Shown: one piece after another, positions 14,842 through 23,560 of the stretch | Numbering within the stretch: the first letter of the stretch is position 1 | Layout of the letters: each line of letters begins with the position of its first letter | DNA from: Chromatiales bacterium | GTDB lineage: Bacteria > Pseudomonadota > Gammaproteobacteria > Steroidobacterales > GCA-2729495 | Direction of reading: 5' to 3' | Assembly: GCA_024234935.1 (NCBI GenBank) | Contig: JACKNI010000004.1 | Span: 158,556-222,555 of the forward strand | Length of the DNA stretch: 64,000 nucleotides | Made by a program: the position numbers and the translations under genes | Notes under the pieces: generated by a model | What the model saw: the letters and a program-made list of their open reading frames with translations, nothing else | Told to the model about the DNA's origin: nothing | Databases searched by the model: none

Positions 14842-17663
14842 GCGCCACCGCCGCACTGATGCTCGGGGTGACGCTGGCTGGCGGTCTCTGGCCGTTTGCG
14901 ACCAGAACGCCGGAGGCCGACCGGCAGACCATCGGCAGCCTGAAGGCAAAACCGCTCGACATCCGTACCGGCCTGCCGCCCGTCGACAGTACCGCGCAGG
15001 CGATGCAGGAATACCGTCGCTTTCTCGCTCTGGATACCGGGCCGGCGAGCATGCGCGCCGAAGCCATGCGCCGCCTTGCCGACCTGAATCTGGATGCGGC
15101 GGTCGAGCAGGAGAGTTCCGCGGAGCAGGCTGGTGCCGGCACCGGCAATTACGAGGAAGCCATCAGCCTGTATGGCCAGCTGCTCGAAATGCGTGACACG
15201 GAAACAGCGCTTTCAGGAGAACAGCGCAGCGAAGTCATCTATCAGCTTGCCCGGGCCCTGGAGGGCGCGGGCCGTGGCGACGAAGCTCTCGCCATGCTGG
15301 ACCGCCTTGTTCTCGAGGCACCGTCTGCAGTGCATGGCGACGAAGCCCAGTTCCGTCGTGGTGAGACCTATTCGATACGGCAGAACTATGCCGGGGCGGA
15401 GCAGGCCTATGCGGCGGTGCTTGCCAGCGGTCCGCAGTCGCCCTTCTACGAGCAGTCGCTCTACAAATATGGCTGGGCGCTCTTCAAGCAAAGCCGTTAC
15501 GAGGAGGGACTCACTGCCTTCCTGGGCCTGATCGATCGTCGGCTGAACAGCAGTGCCACTGCTCCCGACTTGCAGATTCAGGCGATGAGCCGGCCCGAGC
15601 GTGAGCTGCTCGACGACACGCTGCGGGTGGTCAGCATCAGCCTGTCCTGGCTCGATGGCGCGGATTCCATTCCGCCTGCACTGGCAGATTACGGTGACCC
15701 GGCCTGGACCTACCTGCTGTACACGGCGCTGGGTGACCTCTACCTGGACAAGGAGCGTTTCCAGGATGCGGCTGAAAGCTACGCGGCATTCGTGGCACGC
15801 GATCCGGTCAATGCCCAGGCGCCGAACCTGCTGCAGGCTGCGATCGATGCCTATACGCGTGGCAAGTTCCCGGATCTCGTGCTTGAGGCCAAGCAACGAT
15901 ACGTTGCGACCTACGGACTCGATGCGCCGTTCTGGCAGGGGCGCAATGCCGCCGATTACCCGCAACTCGTCGCGCAGCTGAAACTGCACCTGGGCGATCT
16001 TGCGCAGTACGATCATGCGCTTGCCCAGCGCAGCAAGTTGCCGGCTGACTATGAACGGGCTGCCGGCTGGTACCGGCTATCGCTCGCCTACTTCCCTGAT
16101 GACCCGCAATCGGCCGAGCGCAGCTTCCTGCTCGGTGAACTGCTCTTTGAGGCGCAGCATTTCGACGCTGCGCGTGACGCCTATCTGCACGCAGCCTATG
16201 ACTATGGACGGCAGGAAAAATCGGCAGAGGCGGGCTATGCCGCGCTGCTGGCCTCGAGCGAACATGAAAAGCGGCTTGCCGGTGACGCACAGCTCGCCTG
16301 GCACGCCGGACACATCGAGCAGGCACTGCGCTTTGCAGGTGATTTTCCTGCCCACCCGCAGGCCGGTGCGGTACTCACCAACGTCGCCGAACAGCTCTAC
16401 GCCAGTCAACAGCCCGAGCGGGCTGCCCAGGTCGCCGGTCTGGTGGTCACCATGCAGCCGCCGGTCACTCCGGAACTCGAACGTGTCGCATGGACCGTCA
16501 TGGGTCACGCACAGTTCGATCTCGCCAACTATGCCGGTGCGGAGTCCGCCTATGTCCGTTTGCGGGGCCTGGCAGCGGATCCGGCTGCCGGACGCGAAGT
16601 GGAAGGCCGGATCGCGGCTTCGATCTATCGTCAGGCGGAACTTGCCCGGGCCGATGGCGATGTGGATGCGGCGGTGGCTGATTTCCTGCGTATCGATGCT
16701 GCTGCGCCGGATGCTGACATCCGCCCGAGTGCGCTCTTTGATGCCGCGACGCTGCTCCTGACCAGCGAGCGCTGGGACGAGTCGGTGGAACTCCTGCAGC
16801 GCTTTCGTCTGGAGTTTCCAGAACACCGTTTCAACAGCGATGTCACGGCCAAGCTGGCGGTTGCACTGCGCGAAGGCGGGCGCGGTGCGGAGGCTGCGGC
16901 TGAATATGAGCGCATCGCCGGCAGCGCGAATGAAACCGCGGATGTGCAGAGGTCTGCGCTATGGCAGGCGGCGGAGCTGTATGCGGCTGCAGGTCAGCAC
17001 GACGGCGAGGCGCGGGTCTACACCGCGCTCGTCACGCGTTTCCCGGCGCCGGCGCGCGAAGCGCTGGAGGCACGGCTCAAACTGGCTGATCTCGCCGCGG
17101 CAGACGGTGACTGGCCAACCCGCAAGCGCTGGCTCGAAGCCATCGTGAAAGCGGATCGTGAAATGGGCGCGGAGCGCAACGACCGGAGCCGCTTCCTGGC
17201 AGCGAGCAGTGCCATCGAACTTGCCAGGCCACTGCGTGATGCCTTCAACGCCGTGGTGCTGACCGCGCCACTGGACAAGAGCCTCAAGCTGAAAAAGATC
17301 CGCATGGAGCAGGCACTGCAGGCCTATGGACAGGCTGCCGACTATGGCGTCGCACAGGTCACCACGGCAGCGACTTTTGAAACGGCCGACCTCTACTACC
17401 AGCTGAGCCGCGACCTGCTGGCCTCGGAACGGCCAAAGGGCCTGGATGCGGACGAGTCGGAGCAATACGACGTGCTGCTTGAAGAGCAGGCCTTCCCCTT
17501 CGAGGAAAAAGCCATCGATCTCTATCGCGTCAACGCCGAACGGGCCGGCGATGGCGTGTATGACGAATGGGTACGGGCGAGCTACGCGCGCCTTGCAGTG
17601 ATGGTTCCGGCGCGCTGGTCGCGAACCGAAAGGAGCGAAGATGTCATTACACGGATTGACTAG
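14838..17663 (+). CDS. large exported TPR-repeat protein of the TolQR/AgmX operon
   Basis: This is a 941-residue protein. A short hydrophobic N-terminus (MSATAALMLGVTLAGGLWPF) looks like a signal peptide or membrane anchor. The remainder is almost entirely helical repeat, with recurring units such as AVLASGPQSPFYEQSLYKYGWALFK and YTALVTRFPAPAREALEARL, each about 34-38 residues. It overlaps the preceding TPR gene by four bases and the following lipoprotein gene by 23 bases, so translation is tightly coupled. It probably spans the periplasm as a scaffold for the TolQR-type motor encoded downstream. No catalytic motif is visible. Confidence 0.8.
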   Translation: MSATAALMLGVTLAGGLWPFATRTPEADRQTIGSLKAKPLDIRTGLPPVDSTAQAMQEYRRFLALDTGPASMRAEAMRRLADLNLDAAVEQESSAEQAGAGTGNYEEAISLYGQLLEMRDTETALSGEQRSEVIYQLARALEGAGRGDEALAMLDRLVLEAPSAVHGDEAQFRRGETYSIRQNYAGAEQAYAAVLASGPQSPFYEQSLYKYGWALFKQSRYEEGLTAFLGLIDRRLNSSATAPDLQIQAMSRPERELLDDTLRVVSISLSWLDGADSIPPALADYGDPAWTYLLYTALGDLYLDKERFQDAAESYAAFVARDPVNAQAPNLLQAAIDAYTRGKFPDLVLEAKQRYVATYGLDAPFWQGRNAADYPQLVAQLKLHLGDLAQYDHALAQRSKLPADYERAAGWYRLSLAYFPDDPQSAERSFLLGELLFEAQHFDAARDAYLHAAYDYGRQEKSAEAGYAALLASSEHEKRLAGDAQLAWHAGHIEQALRFAGDFPAHPQAGAVLTNVAEQLYASQQPERAAQVAGLVVTMQPPVTPELERVAWTVMGHAQFDLANYAGAESAYVRLRGLAADPAAGREVEGRIAASIYRQAELARADGDVDAAVADFLRIDAAAPDADIRPSALFDAATLLLTSERWDESVELLQRFRLEFPEHRFNSDVTAKLAVALREGGRGAEAAAEYERIAGSANETADVQRSALWQAAELYAAAGQHDGEARVYTALVTRFPAPAREALEARLKLADLAAADGDWPTRKRWLEAIVKADREMGAERNDRSRFLAASSAIELARPLRDAFNAVVLTAPLDKSLKLKKIRMEQALQAYGQAADYGVAQVTTAATFETADLYYQLSRDLLASERPKGLDADESEQYDVLLEEQAFPFEEKAIDLYRVNAERAGDGVYDEWVRASYARLAVMVPARWSRTERSEDVITRID

Positions 17664-18273
17664 GGCGGCTGCCATTCTTGCGGTGTTGCTGAGCGCTGGC
17701 TGCAGTCTTGCCGGTGGCGAACACCCGGCAGGAAACGCATCGGCCGTTGCAGTCCCGGGCCCGACGCCGGAGCTGATGGCGGACTACTCGGCGGCGCTTG
17801 CCATCGTGCAGAGCGGAGATGACGCCGCAGCCGAAAGCGCATTGCAGGCTTTCAGTGCCGAACATCCGGAGCTCGCAGGTCCGCTGCTGAATCTCGCGCT
17901 GCTGCGCATGCGCCAGGGTGACGAAACTGCGGCGCGTGACTATTTCACGAAAGCAGGCGCCGTTTGCACGAGTTGCGCCCCGGTGTGGAATGGCCTCGGT
18001 GTGCTGTACCGGCAGCAGGGTCAGTTCCGGGAAGCCGAGCAGGCGTACCTGAAGGCGATCACGCTGGAGCCAGGTTACGCGCTGGCCTACTACAACCTTG
18101 CCATCCTTTATGACCTCTACGTCCAGCGACCCGAGCTTGCGCTGGAGAATTACCAGCAGTACCTCAGTCTCGAACCAGATGACGGCACTGCGGAAGTCGA
18201 ACGGTGGATTGCCGATCTCCGGCGCCGCGTCTCCGCGACGCCCACAACGGCGAGGGCGGAGGGCGCAACGTGA
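17641..18273 (+). CDS. TPR lipoprotein of the TolQR/AgmX operon
   Basis: This 210-residue lipoprotein starts inside the end of the preceding gene at ATG 17641, with a strong AAAGGAG ribosome site. The signal peptide ends in LLSAGCS, giving a lipidated Cys at about residue 21. The mature protein carries three to four TPR units between residues 45 and 190, including NGLGVLYRQQGQFREAEQAY and LAYYNLAILYDLYV. It resembles outer-membrane TPR pilotins and assembly lipoproteins. Its stop overlaps the GTG of the next gene (GTGA), which keeps the operon contiguous. Confidence 0.82.
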   Translation: MSLHGLTRAAAILAVLLSAGCSLAGGEHPAGNASAVAVPGPTPELMADYSAALAIVQSGDDAAAESALQAFSAEHPELAGPLLNLALLRMRQGDETAARDYFTKAGAVCTSCAPVWNGLGVLYRQQGQFREAEQAYLKAITLEPGYALAYYNLAILYDLYVQRPELALENYQQYLSLEPDDGTAEVERWIADLRRRVSATPTTARAEGAT

Positions 18274-18602
18274 AGCGGATGCGGGCAGGCAAGACTGTCT
18301 TTCTGCTGTGCGCGTTGCTGATGGCCGGCAGTGCCGGCGCCGAAGAGCCGGCAACGGCGGCTCCTTCGTCAAAGGCGACAGCGCTTGACCTGGATGCCAC
18401 GGCCATCCGCGGCAACCAGGAGCTGCCCAAGGTCATGTACATCGTGCCCTGGAAGGATGCGGCCATGGCAGAGCTTGCCGGCCGGCCAGTCAACAGCCTG
18501 GTCGAGGAAGTCCTCGCACCCGTAGACCGTGAAGTGTTTCGACGACAGACGCGCTACTTCCATCAACTCTATGACGTGGAGCCGCCGCGTCCGACAAATT
18601 GA
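18270..18602 (+). CDS. small exported protein of the TolQR/AgmX operon
   Basis: This 110-residue protein has a signal peptide (VFLLCALLMAGSAGAEE). The mature part contains the well-defined segment KVMYIVPWKDAAMAELAGRP followed by EEVLAPVDREVFRRQ. The GTG at 18270 overlaps the upstream TGA and has GGAGGG seven bases before it, which decides the start. I do not recognise the family by name. Small exported proteins of this size with a VPWK motif seem to travel with TolQ/ExbD operons, but that is an impression and not a tested claim. Confidence 0.7.
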   Translation: MKRMRAGKTVFLLCALLMAGSAGAEEPATAAPSSKATALDLDATAIRGNQELPKVMYIVPWKDAAMAELAGRPVNSLVEEVLAPVDREVFRRQTRYFHQLYDVEPPRPTN

Positions 18603-18639
18603 GTTCGGCAAATTGGGTTCATAAGGAGATCCGGAGACC

Positions 18640-19290
18640 ATGGAAACGTATACATCGATAGTCACCTTTTTGCAGAGCGGCGGGTTCTTCATGTACCCGA
18701 TTGCGCTGGTATTTGCTGTCGGGCTGGCCGTGGCGATCGAGCGCTATGTGTATCTTTCAAAGACGGCGGTGAGCAATCAGGCGCTGTGGAAGAAGATCAC
18801 GCCGTTCATCCAGGCGGGAAAATTTTCCGAGGCTGCCAGCGTTACCTCCAAATCGAATGCCGCGATCGGTTCGATCCTGACCTACGGCCTGGACCGCAGC
18901 CGGACCACCACACGGCGCGATGACATCGAGAAGGCGATGGAAGAAAGCCTGATGGAGGTGATGCCGCGTCTGGAAAGCCGCACGCACTACCTGGCGACCT
19001 TTGCCAACATCGCCACGCTGCTTGGCCTGCTCGGCACGATCATCGGCCTGATCCAGGCCTTTACGGCCGTTGCCGAGGCCAATCCGGCCGAAAAGGCTGA
19101 TCTGCTGTCAGCGAGCATCTCGGTGGCGATGAACACCACGGCCTTCGGTCTGATCGTCGCCATTCCGCTGCTCTTCGTCCATACCGTCCTGCAGAGCAAG
19201 ACCACGCGGATCATCGACAGCCTGGAAATGGTGTCGGTGAAGTTCCTCAACGCGGTCGACGAGCGCCGGCGCCAGCAGACCGCAGCCTGA
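18640..19290 (+). CDS. MotA/TolQ/ExbB proton-channel family protein
   Basis: This 216-residue inner-membrane protein has three transmembrane helices: about residues 15-35 (FFMYPIALVFAVGLAVAIERY), about 125-150 and about 160-185. The conserved TolQ/ExbB signature is intact: LATFANIATLLGLLGTIIGL followed by ISVAMNTTAFGLIVAIPLL. It should form the pentameric channel that, with ExbD/TolR dimers, converts proton flow into force. A strong AAGGAG precedes the ATG at 18640. Two ExbD/TolR genes and a TonB-like gene follow directly, so this is the motor core of the operon. Confidence 0.92.
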   Translation: METYTSIVTFLQSGGFFMYPIALVFAVGLAVAIERYVYLSKTAVSNQALWKKITPFIQAGKFSEAASVTSKSNAAIGSILTYGLDRSRTTTRRDDIEKAMEESLMEVMPRLESRTHYLATFANIATLLGLLGTIIGLIQAFTAVAEANPAEKADLLSASISVAMNTTAFGLIVAIPLLFVHTVLQSKTTRIIDSLEMVSVKFLNAVDERRRQQTAA

Positions 19291-19309
19291 ATACCACCGG
19301 GGATCAACC

Positions 19310-19822
19310 ATGCGCAGCAACTGGCGAAAGCGACGGCAGGCCGAGACGCCGGAGATGAATATCACCGCCTTCATGAACCTGATGGTGGTGCTGGTGCCGT
19401 TCCTGCTCATCACGGCGGTGTTCTCGCGGCTGGCCATCATCGAGCTGAACCTGCCGGCGGCATCGTCGGTCGTGGACGAGGAGCCGACCTTTCAGCTTGA
19501 GGTGACGGTGCGCGCAGATGGCCTGGAGGTGGGTGAGCGGAGTCAGGGCCTGCTGACCCGGCTGCCGCGTACGGACGCAAACTACGACCTCGCCGGACTG
19601 GCGGCCTATCTGCAGCGCGTGAAGTCGAATTATCCGGACATGTCGAACGCCACCGTCCTGCTTGAGCCGGATGTGCCCTACGACACGCTGGTGCAGGTGA
19701 TGGACGTGCTGCGCTCCTATCAGGTTGGCGAAGGCCGGCAGCTTGTGCACGCCGAACTGTTTCCGGACATTTCAATCGGCGATGCGCCGGCGCCAGGCGC
19801 TGCGGTAGCGAAGGGAAGCTGA
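19310..19822 (+). CDS. ExbD/TolR family protein lacking the conserved transmembrane Asp
   Basis: This 170-residue protein has one N-terminal transmembrane helix (about residues 20-42) and a periplasmic domain ending near residue 150. In ExbD/TolR the helix begins with a motif such as PxIDVxLVLL, where the Asp carries protons. Here the equivalent segment reads ITAFMNLMVVLVPFLL, with Asn at residue 23. The periplasmic part still looks like the family (VLLEPDVPYDTLVQVMDVLRS). It is followed three bases later by a second ExbD with the Asp present, so the two probably form a heterodimer in which only one subunit relays protons. Confidence 0.85.
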   Translation: MRSNWRKRRQAETPEMNITAFMNLMVVLVPFLLITAVFSRLAIIELNLPAASSVVDEEPTFQLEVTVRADGLEVGERSQGLLTRLPRTDANYDLAGLAAYLQRVKSNYPDMSNATVLLEPDVPYDTLVQVMDVLRSYQVGEGRQLVHAELFPDISIGDAPAPGAAVAKGS

Positions 19823-19825
19823 CTC

Positions 19826-20356
19826 ATGAAGATGTCACGGCGGGCGCTCCGCATGGAACGCCATCACAAGCGGATGAAGCGTTCCGGGACCGGGCTCAAC
19901 CTCGTGTCCATGATGGATATCTTCACCATTCTGGTGTTTTTCCTGCTGGTCAGCTCGGGCGAGACCGAGGTGCTGCCGAATCCGAAAGATATACAGCTGC
20001 CGGAGTCTGCGGCGCTGGAACGGGCGCGGGAGACCGTGGTGGTGATGGTGACCGCTGACAGCATCCTGGTGCAGGGGCGCCCGGTCGCGACTGTGACGCA
20101 GGCACTCAGCGGTGACGGGGTCGTCATTCCGGAACTTGAAGCCGCGCTTCGCCAGCAGACCGACCGCGTGATGATCCAGCAGGCCAAGGCCGATATCGCG
20201 CTCCGCGAAGTGACGATTCTCGGCGACCGTGAGCTGCCGTATCGTTTGCTGAAGCGTGTGATGGCGAGCTGTACTGCCGCCGAATTCGGGCAGATCTCGC
20301 TGGCAGTCGTGCAGAAGGACGGTGCACCGCCCGCACCGCAGGTGGCCGCCTTATGA
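19826..20356 (+). CDS. ExbD/TolR family protein with conserved Asp
   Basis: This 176-residue protein has a basic cytoplasmic start (MERHHKRMKRSGTG) and one transmembrane helix, LNLVSMMDIFTILVFFLLV. The helix retains the proton-relay Asp (D31). The periplasmic domain includes VMIQQAKADIALREV and a RLLKRVMASCTAAEFGQISLAVV segment equivalent to the ExbD/TolR C-terminal domain. The gene lies three bases after the first ExbD gene and overlaps the AgmX-type gene by four bases (ATGA). It pairs with the Asn-bearing ExbD and the TolQ/ExbB protein to make the motor. Confidence 0.9.
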   Translation: MKMSRRALRMERHHKRMKRSGTGLNLVSMMDIFTILVFFLLVSSGETEVLPNPKDIQLPESAALERARETVVVMVTADSILVQGRPVATVTQALSGDGVVIPELEAALRQQTDRVMIQQAKADIALREVTILGDRELPYRLLKRVMASCTAAEFGQISLAVVQKDGAPPAPQVAAL

Positions 20357-21312
20357 GCAGTGCAAAGATCAACATCTACTACCGCAGCTATCTGCTGCCG
20401 TGGGACGATGCCGGCGATCAGGAGCAGCGCTTCCGCGCCATTCTCCAGCGGATCGGGGTCGCGACACTCGTGCTGTGCATCCTCATGTCGCTTCTGCCGG
20501 TGCCCGAGCGTGACCCGCAGCTTGCGCGGCCAGTGCCGCCGCGGCTCGCGCGTTTGCTGATCGAAAAACCGGCGCCTATTCCGCCGCCACCGCCGCCGGT
20601 CGTGCAGCCCGAGCAGCAACGACAGGAACCGGTGGCGCCGACCGAGCGCGCCACCGAGAGCAAAACGAGGCCGGCTGCCGACCGCAAGAACACGGCGCGC
20701 GAGAAGGCGGGCAAAGCGGGCCTGCTGCCTTTCGTCGACCAGTTGGCCGAATTGCGCGACAGCAAGGCGCTCAACAGCATCACTTCGGGTGGTACGAGTT
20801 ATACCGGAGCGGTCGGTGATTCACCGCAAGTAGAGCGCGCCTTGATCACATCGAAGGCCGGTGTCGGCAGCGGTGGTATCAATACTGCTGGCATGAGTCG
20901 CAACACCGGAGGCTCCGGTCTGGGTGGCCGGTCGACCACGCAGGTCAGTAGCGGACTGGCGGCGCTGGGTGGCGGCGGTTCCGGCGGTGCGAGTGAAGGC
21001 GGCTCGGCCGGTGGTCAGCGCGCTTCGCGCAGCCGTGAGGAAATCGAGCGGGTGTTCGACCAGAACAAGGGCGCGATCTATGCGCTCTACAATCGTGCGC
21101 TGCGCGAGAATCCGGAGCTGCAGGGCAAACTGGTCCTGAAGCTGACCATCGAAGCCTCGGGCGAGGTCTCGCAGGTGGAAGTCGTGTCGAGCGAGCTTGA
21201 GGACCAGGAGCTGGAGCGCAAGCTGGTGCAGCGCATCCGCATGTTCCGCTTCCTGGAAAAGGATGTGCCGCCGGTGACGACCACCAAGCCCATCGATTTC
21301 TTCCCGGCCTGA
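20353..21312 (+). CDS. AgmX/PglI-type TonB-like energy transducer
   Basis: This 319-residue protein has a TonB-like layout. A short cytoplasmic N-terminus precedes a single transmembrane helix (about residues 33-52), then a proline-rich stretch (PIPPPPPPVVQPEQQ) and a long Gly/Ser-rich linker (about 130-220). The C-terminal domain (about 225-319) starts REEIERVFDQNKGAIYALYNRAL and contains LVLKLTIEASGEVSQVEVVSS, which matches the AgmX/PglI C-terminal domain found in gliding-motility and related operons. It should carry force from the TolQ/ExbD motor across the periplasm. It is the last gene of the riboswitch-controlled operon. Confidence 0.88.
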   Translation: MSSAKINIYYRSYLLPWDDAGDQEQRFRAILQRIGVATLVLCILMSLLPVPERDPQLARPVPPRLARLLIEKPAPIPPPPPPVVQPEQQRQEPVAPTERATESKTRPAADRKNTAREKAGKAGLLPFVDQLAELRDSKALNSITSGGTSYTGAVGDSPQVERALITSKAGVGSGGINTAGMSRNTGGSGLGGRSTTQVSSGLAALGGGGSGGASEGGSAGGQRASRSREEIERVFDQNKGAIYALYNRALRENPELQGKLVLKLTIEASGEVSQVEVVSSELEDQELERKLVQRIRMFRFLEKDVPPVTTTKPIDFFPA

Positions 21313-21323
21313 GTCCCGTCAGT

Positions 21324-21791
21324 TCAGGCGCGGGTGACGGCCCGGCCGCGCCAGACGATGACGGCGATGAAGCCGATGTAACTCGCCGCCATGAACCAGA
21401 ATTCACTCACGCCATGCTGTTCGACGCCGTAGCGTGCGAGCTGCTCGAAAGCGATGAACACCACCGTGTAGGCGATCGCGCCGATGAAGGCCGCGATCTT
21501 CCAGCCCCATGAGCGCGCATGACCGGCGATTCCCTGCCAGCACCAGGTGGCAAGAAAAACGACTGTGTAGAGATTGAGCATGAGGCTCCAGAACGGTGCC
21601 TTCTGGAAATAGTGGTTGACCCAGAATGCGCCGCCACCCATGAAGTTGAGCAGCAGGTAGCGCCATTCGGGCAACGGTACCTTGAGGACCTTCTCCCACA
21701 GCAGAACCAGGAAGATGTAGGCCGTCCAGAGCCCGAACACCAGTTCGTAAAACTGCACCTTGCCTGCCCAGGCCGGGTCAATCTCGATCAT
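21324..21791 (-). CDS. multi-pass membrane protein of unknown function
   Basis: This 155-residue protein has four to five hydrophobic helices, among them FGLWTAYIFLVLLW, MLNLYTVVFLATWCW, IAAFIGAIAYTVVFIAF and FMAASYIGFIAVIVW. I chose the ATG at 21791 (MIEIDPAWAGK), preceded by GAGG, because an upstream in-frame start would run into the neighbouring radical-SAM gene. It is convergent with the AgmX-type gene, only 11 bases away. It lies downstream of the radical-SAM gene on the same strand and may be cotranscribed with it. No family is recognised. Confidence 0.7.
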   Translation of the reverse strand: MIEIDPAWAGKVQFYELVFGLWTAYIFLVLLWEKVLKVPLPEWRYLLLNFMGGGAFWVNHYFQKAPFWSLMLNLYTVVFLATWCWQGIAGHARSWGWKIAAFIGAIAYTVVFIAFEQLARYGVEQHGVSEFWFMAASYIGFIAVIVWRGRAVTRA

Positions 21792-21841
21792 GGGATGCCT
21801 CGCTTCATGCCGGTTACCGAGCGTGAGTGGCAGGCGGACTG

Positions 21842-22759
21842 TTATCCGGTCAGTTCGCTGCAACTCGATCCGTAGCGAAAGCAACTGTAGCAGCGCTGGT
21901 GGCGAAGCATCACGCGGGCCGGCATGGCGGTGGCCAGTGTGCGGCCAAGATCATAGTCGGGATCATCGTCGACCAGCGTGCAGGCGTACACGCGCATCTC
22001 GCCGGCCTGCTTGACTACCATCTTGCTGAATGCGCACATGAATGCCCGGCGTGTCTCTTCGGTCTGGTAGCGGGTCATGCAGTCGCTGGTGATTGCCGGA
22101 ACGCTGCGCGTTTCGCCGGGAGTGCCGAAATCCGGAAAGGCGACGATACGGGTAGTCGTTGGCAGACCGTTGGCAGCGAGCAGGCTGCGGAACGCAGCGT
22201 CCACGCTCGTGCTGTCTTCATCGGCCGGCATCTGTCGGGCCAGCGAAATGCCAAAGCCCATTCCGTGCAGCGCGCGCAGTGACTCGAGCGCCTGGGCAAA
22301 GCTGCCGGCACCGCGACCGGCGTCATGTCTGGCCTGGTCGGGGAAATCGATGCTGATGCGAAATGAAACCGGCTGTGGCGCGTCCTTGAGTCGTGCGATC
22401 TGGTGCAGGCGCTTCAGCAGCGCCTCGCTGCCGTTGGTCAGTACCAGACAGGGCCGGTACCGGCTGGCGTAGTCGAGGATGCGTACAAAGTCCCGCACGA
22501 TGAACGGTTCGCCACCGGTGAAAGAGAACTGCCGCACGCCAAGGGTCAGCGCCTCCTCGATAAAGGGCCGTGCGTCTTTGAGCGTGATGCGCTGCAGGCG
22601 GTTATCGCCAGGCCGCGAGCCTTCCAGGCAGAATGGACAGCTGAGGTTGCAAGCTGTTCCGGTATGCAGCCAGAGTTCATCGAGCGCATGCGGCTGGATC
22701 CAGCCGCGCGGCGTACCCTCATCCGTCTGCAGCCAGCTCGTTTCGGTATGGGTCAGCAT
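21842..22759 (-). CDS. radical SAM protein with C-terminal cysteine cluster
   Basis: This 305-residue protein has the radical SAM [4Fe-4S] motif CNLSCPFC (C37, C41, C44), a GGEPF motif and a TNGS segment. A cysteine-rich C-terminal part (C..F then CYSCFRYGSSC) could bind an auxiliary cluster as in SPASM-type proteins. The two downstream genes match the two rSAM/selenodomain-associated transferase families, so this is the rSAM partner of that gene set. The chemistry is not known to me. The gene is only three bases from the GT2-like gene, so they form one operon. Confidence 0.82.
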   Translation of the reverse strand: MLTHTETSWLQTDEGTPRGWIQPHALDELWLHTGTACNLSCPFCLEGSRPGDNRLQRITLKDARPFIEEALTLGVRQFSFTGGEPFIVRDFVRILDYASRYRPCLVLTNGSEALLKRLHQIARLKDAPQPVSFRISIDFPDQARHDAGRGAGSFAQALESLRALHGMGFGISLARQMPADEDSTSVDAAFRSLLAANGLPTTTRIVAFPDFGTPGETRSVPAITSDCMTRYQTEETRRAFMCAFSKMVVKQAGEMRVYACTLVDDDPDYDLGRTLATAMPARVMLRHQRCYSCFRYGSSCSELTG

Positions 22760-22762
22760 GCC

Positions 22763-23560
22763 TCACCCACGGTCGTGTGGCGGCGCGGGACGATTGTTTC
22801 TGTCGTCCTCATTGCTGAGCGGCTGGTAGCGTCGGGCCAGGCGGTGCGGCGGAATCCCGAGAGCGTAGCCAAGTGCCAGCAGCCGGTTGCCGAGCGTGCG
22901 CCGGATCCAGCCATCGCGTTCCCAGCGTCGGGGTGACACGCCGATCTCGGCCGGCATGCAGGCGAAACTGCCGTGCCGGCGCAGTGCGCGTACCAGCGGC
23001 ACCTCTTCAAAGAGTGGCACATCGGCGAAGCCACCGGCCGCATCGTAGGCAGTTCTTGTCGCGAACAGTCCCTGGTCCCCGTACGGTGTGCCGAAGCGGG
23101 CGCGCAGATTGATGAGCCGCGCCAGCGCTGACTTGTGCCAGGTGCCCCGACCGGTGAAGCGAAAACCGAAGTAGCCGCCGGCAGAACTGGCGGTGTGCTG
23201 TGCGCGGATCAGGGCGATGGCATTGGCTGGCGGTGTGGCATCGGCGTGCAGAAACCACAGGATGTCGCCGGAGGCGCGCAATGCTCCGGCGTGCAGCTGA
23301 TGTCCGCGCCCACGGCGGGCGCTGACATAAATGCAGCTGAAGCGGCGCGCCAGGCTGCGGCAACCGGTGCTGGCTCCGCCATCGACGATCACGATCTCGT
23401 CCGGCGGACCTTCCATGCTGTGCAAGCGGTTGAGGAGGCGCGCAAGGGCTTCGTTGTCCGCCACCACCGGAATAATCACGCTGACTGACGGGCCAGTGGC
23501 GTCGCTGCGGCGCAAGCGCAGCGGCCGCGTAATCTCGAAGACATTGTTCGCCAGACTCAT
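22763..23560 (-). CDS. GT2 glycosyltransferase, rSAM-associated transferase 2 type
   Basis: This 265-residue family 2 glycosyltransferase has VSVIIPVVADNEALARLLNRL, DEIVIVDGGASTG and LWFLHADATPP (the DxD-like HAD motif), plus a late FEEVPLVRALRRHG segment. This pattern fits the TIGR04283-type family that occurs beside radical SAM genes. The start is set at the ATG at 23560, which overlaps the stop of the upstream gene (ATGA); an in-frame start further upstream would add about 35 unrelated residues. It probably acts with the adjacent rSAM and transferase 1 genes on the same unknown product. Confidence 0.82.
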   Translation of the reverse strand: MSLANNVFEITRPLRLRRSDATGPSVSVIIPVVADNEALARLLNRLHSMEGPPDEIVIVDGGASTGCRSLARRFSCIYVSARRGRGHQLHAGALRASGDILWFLHADATPPANAIALIRAQHTASSAGGYFGFRFTGRGTWHKSALARLINLRARFGTPYGDQGLFATRTAYDAAGGFADVPLFEEVPLVRALRRHGSFACMPAEIGVSPRRWERDGWIRRTLGNRLLALGYALGIPPHRLARRYQPLSNEDDRNNRPAPPHDRG

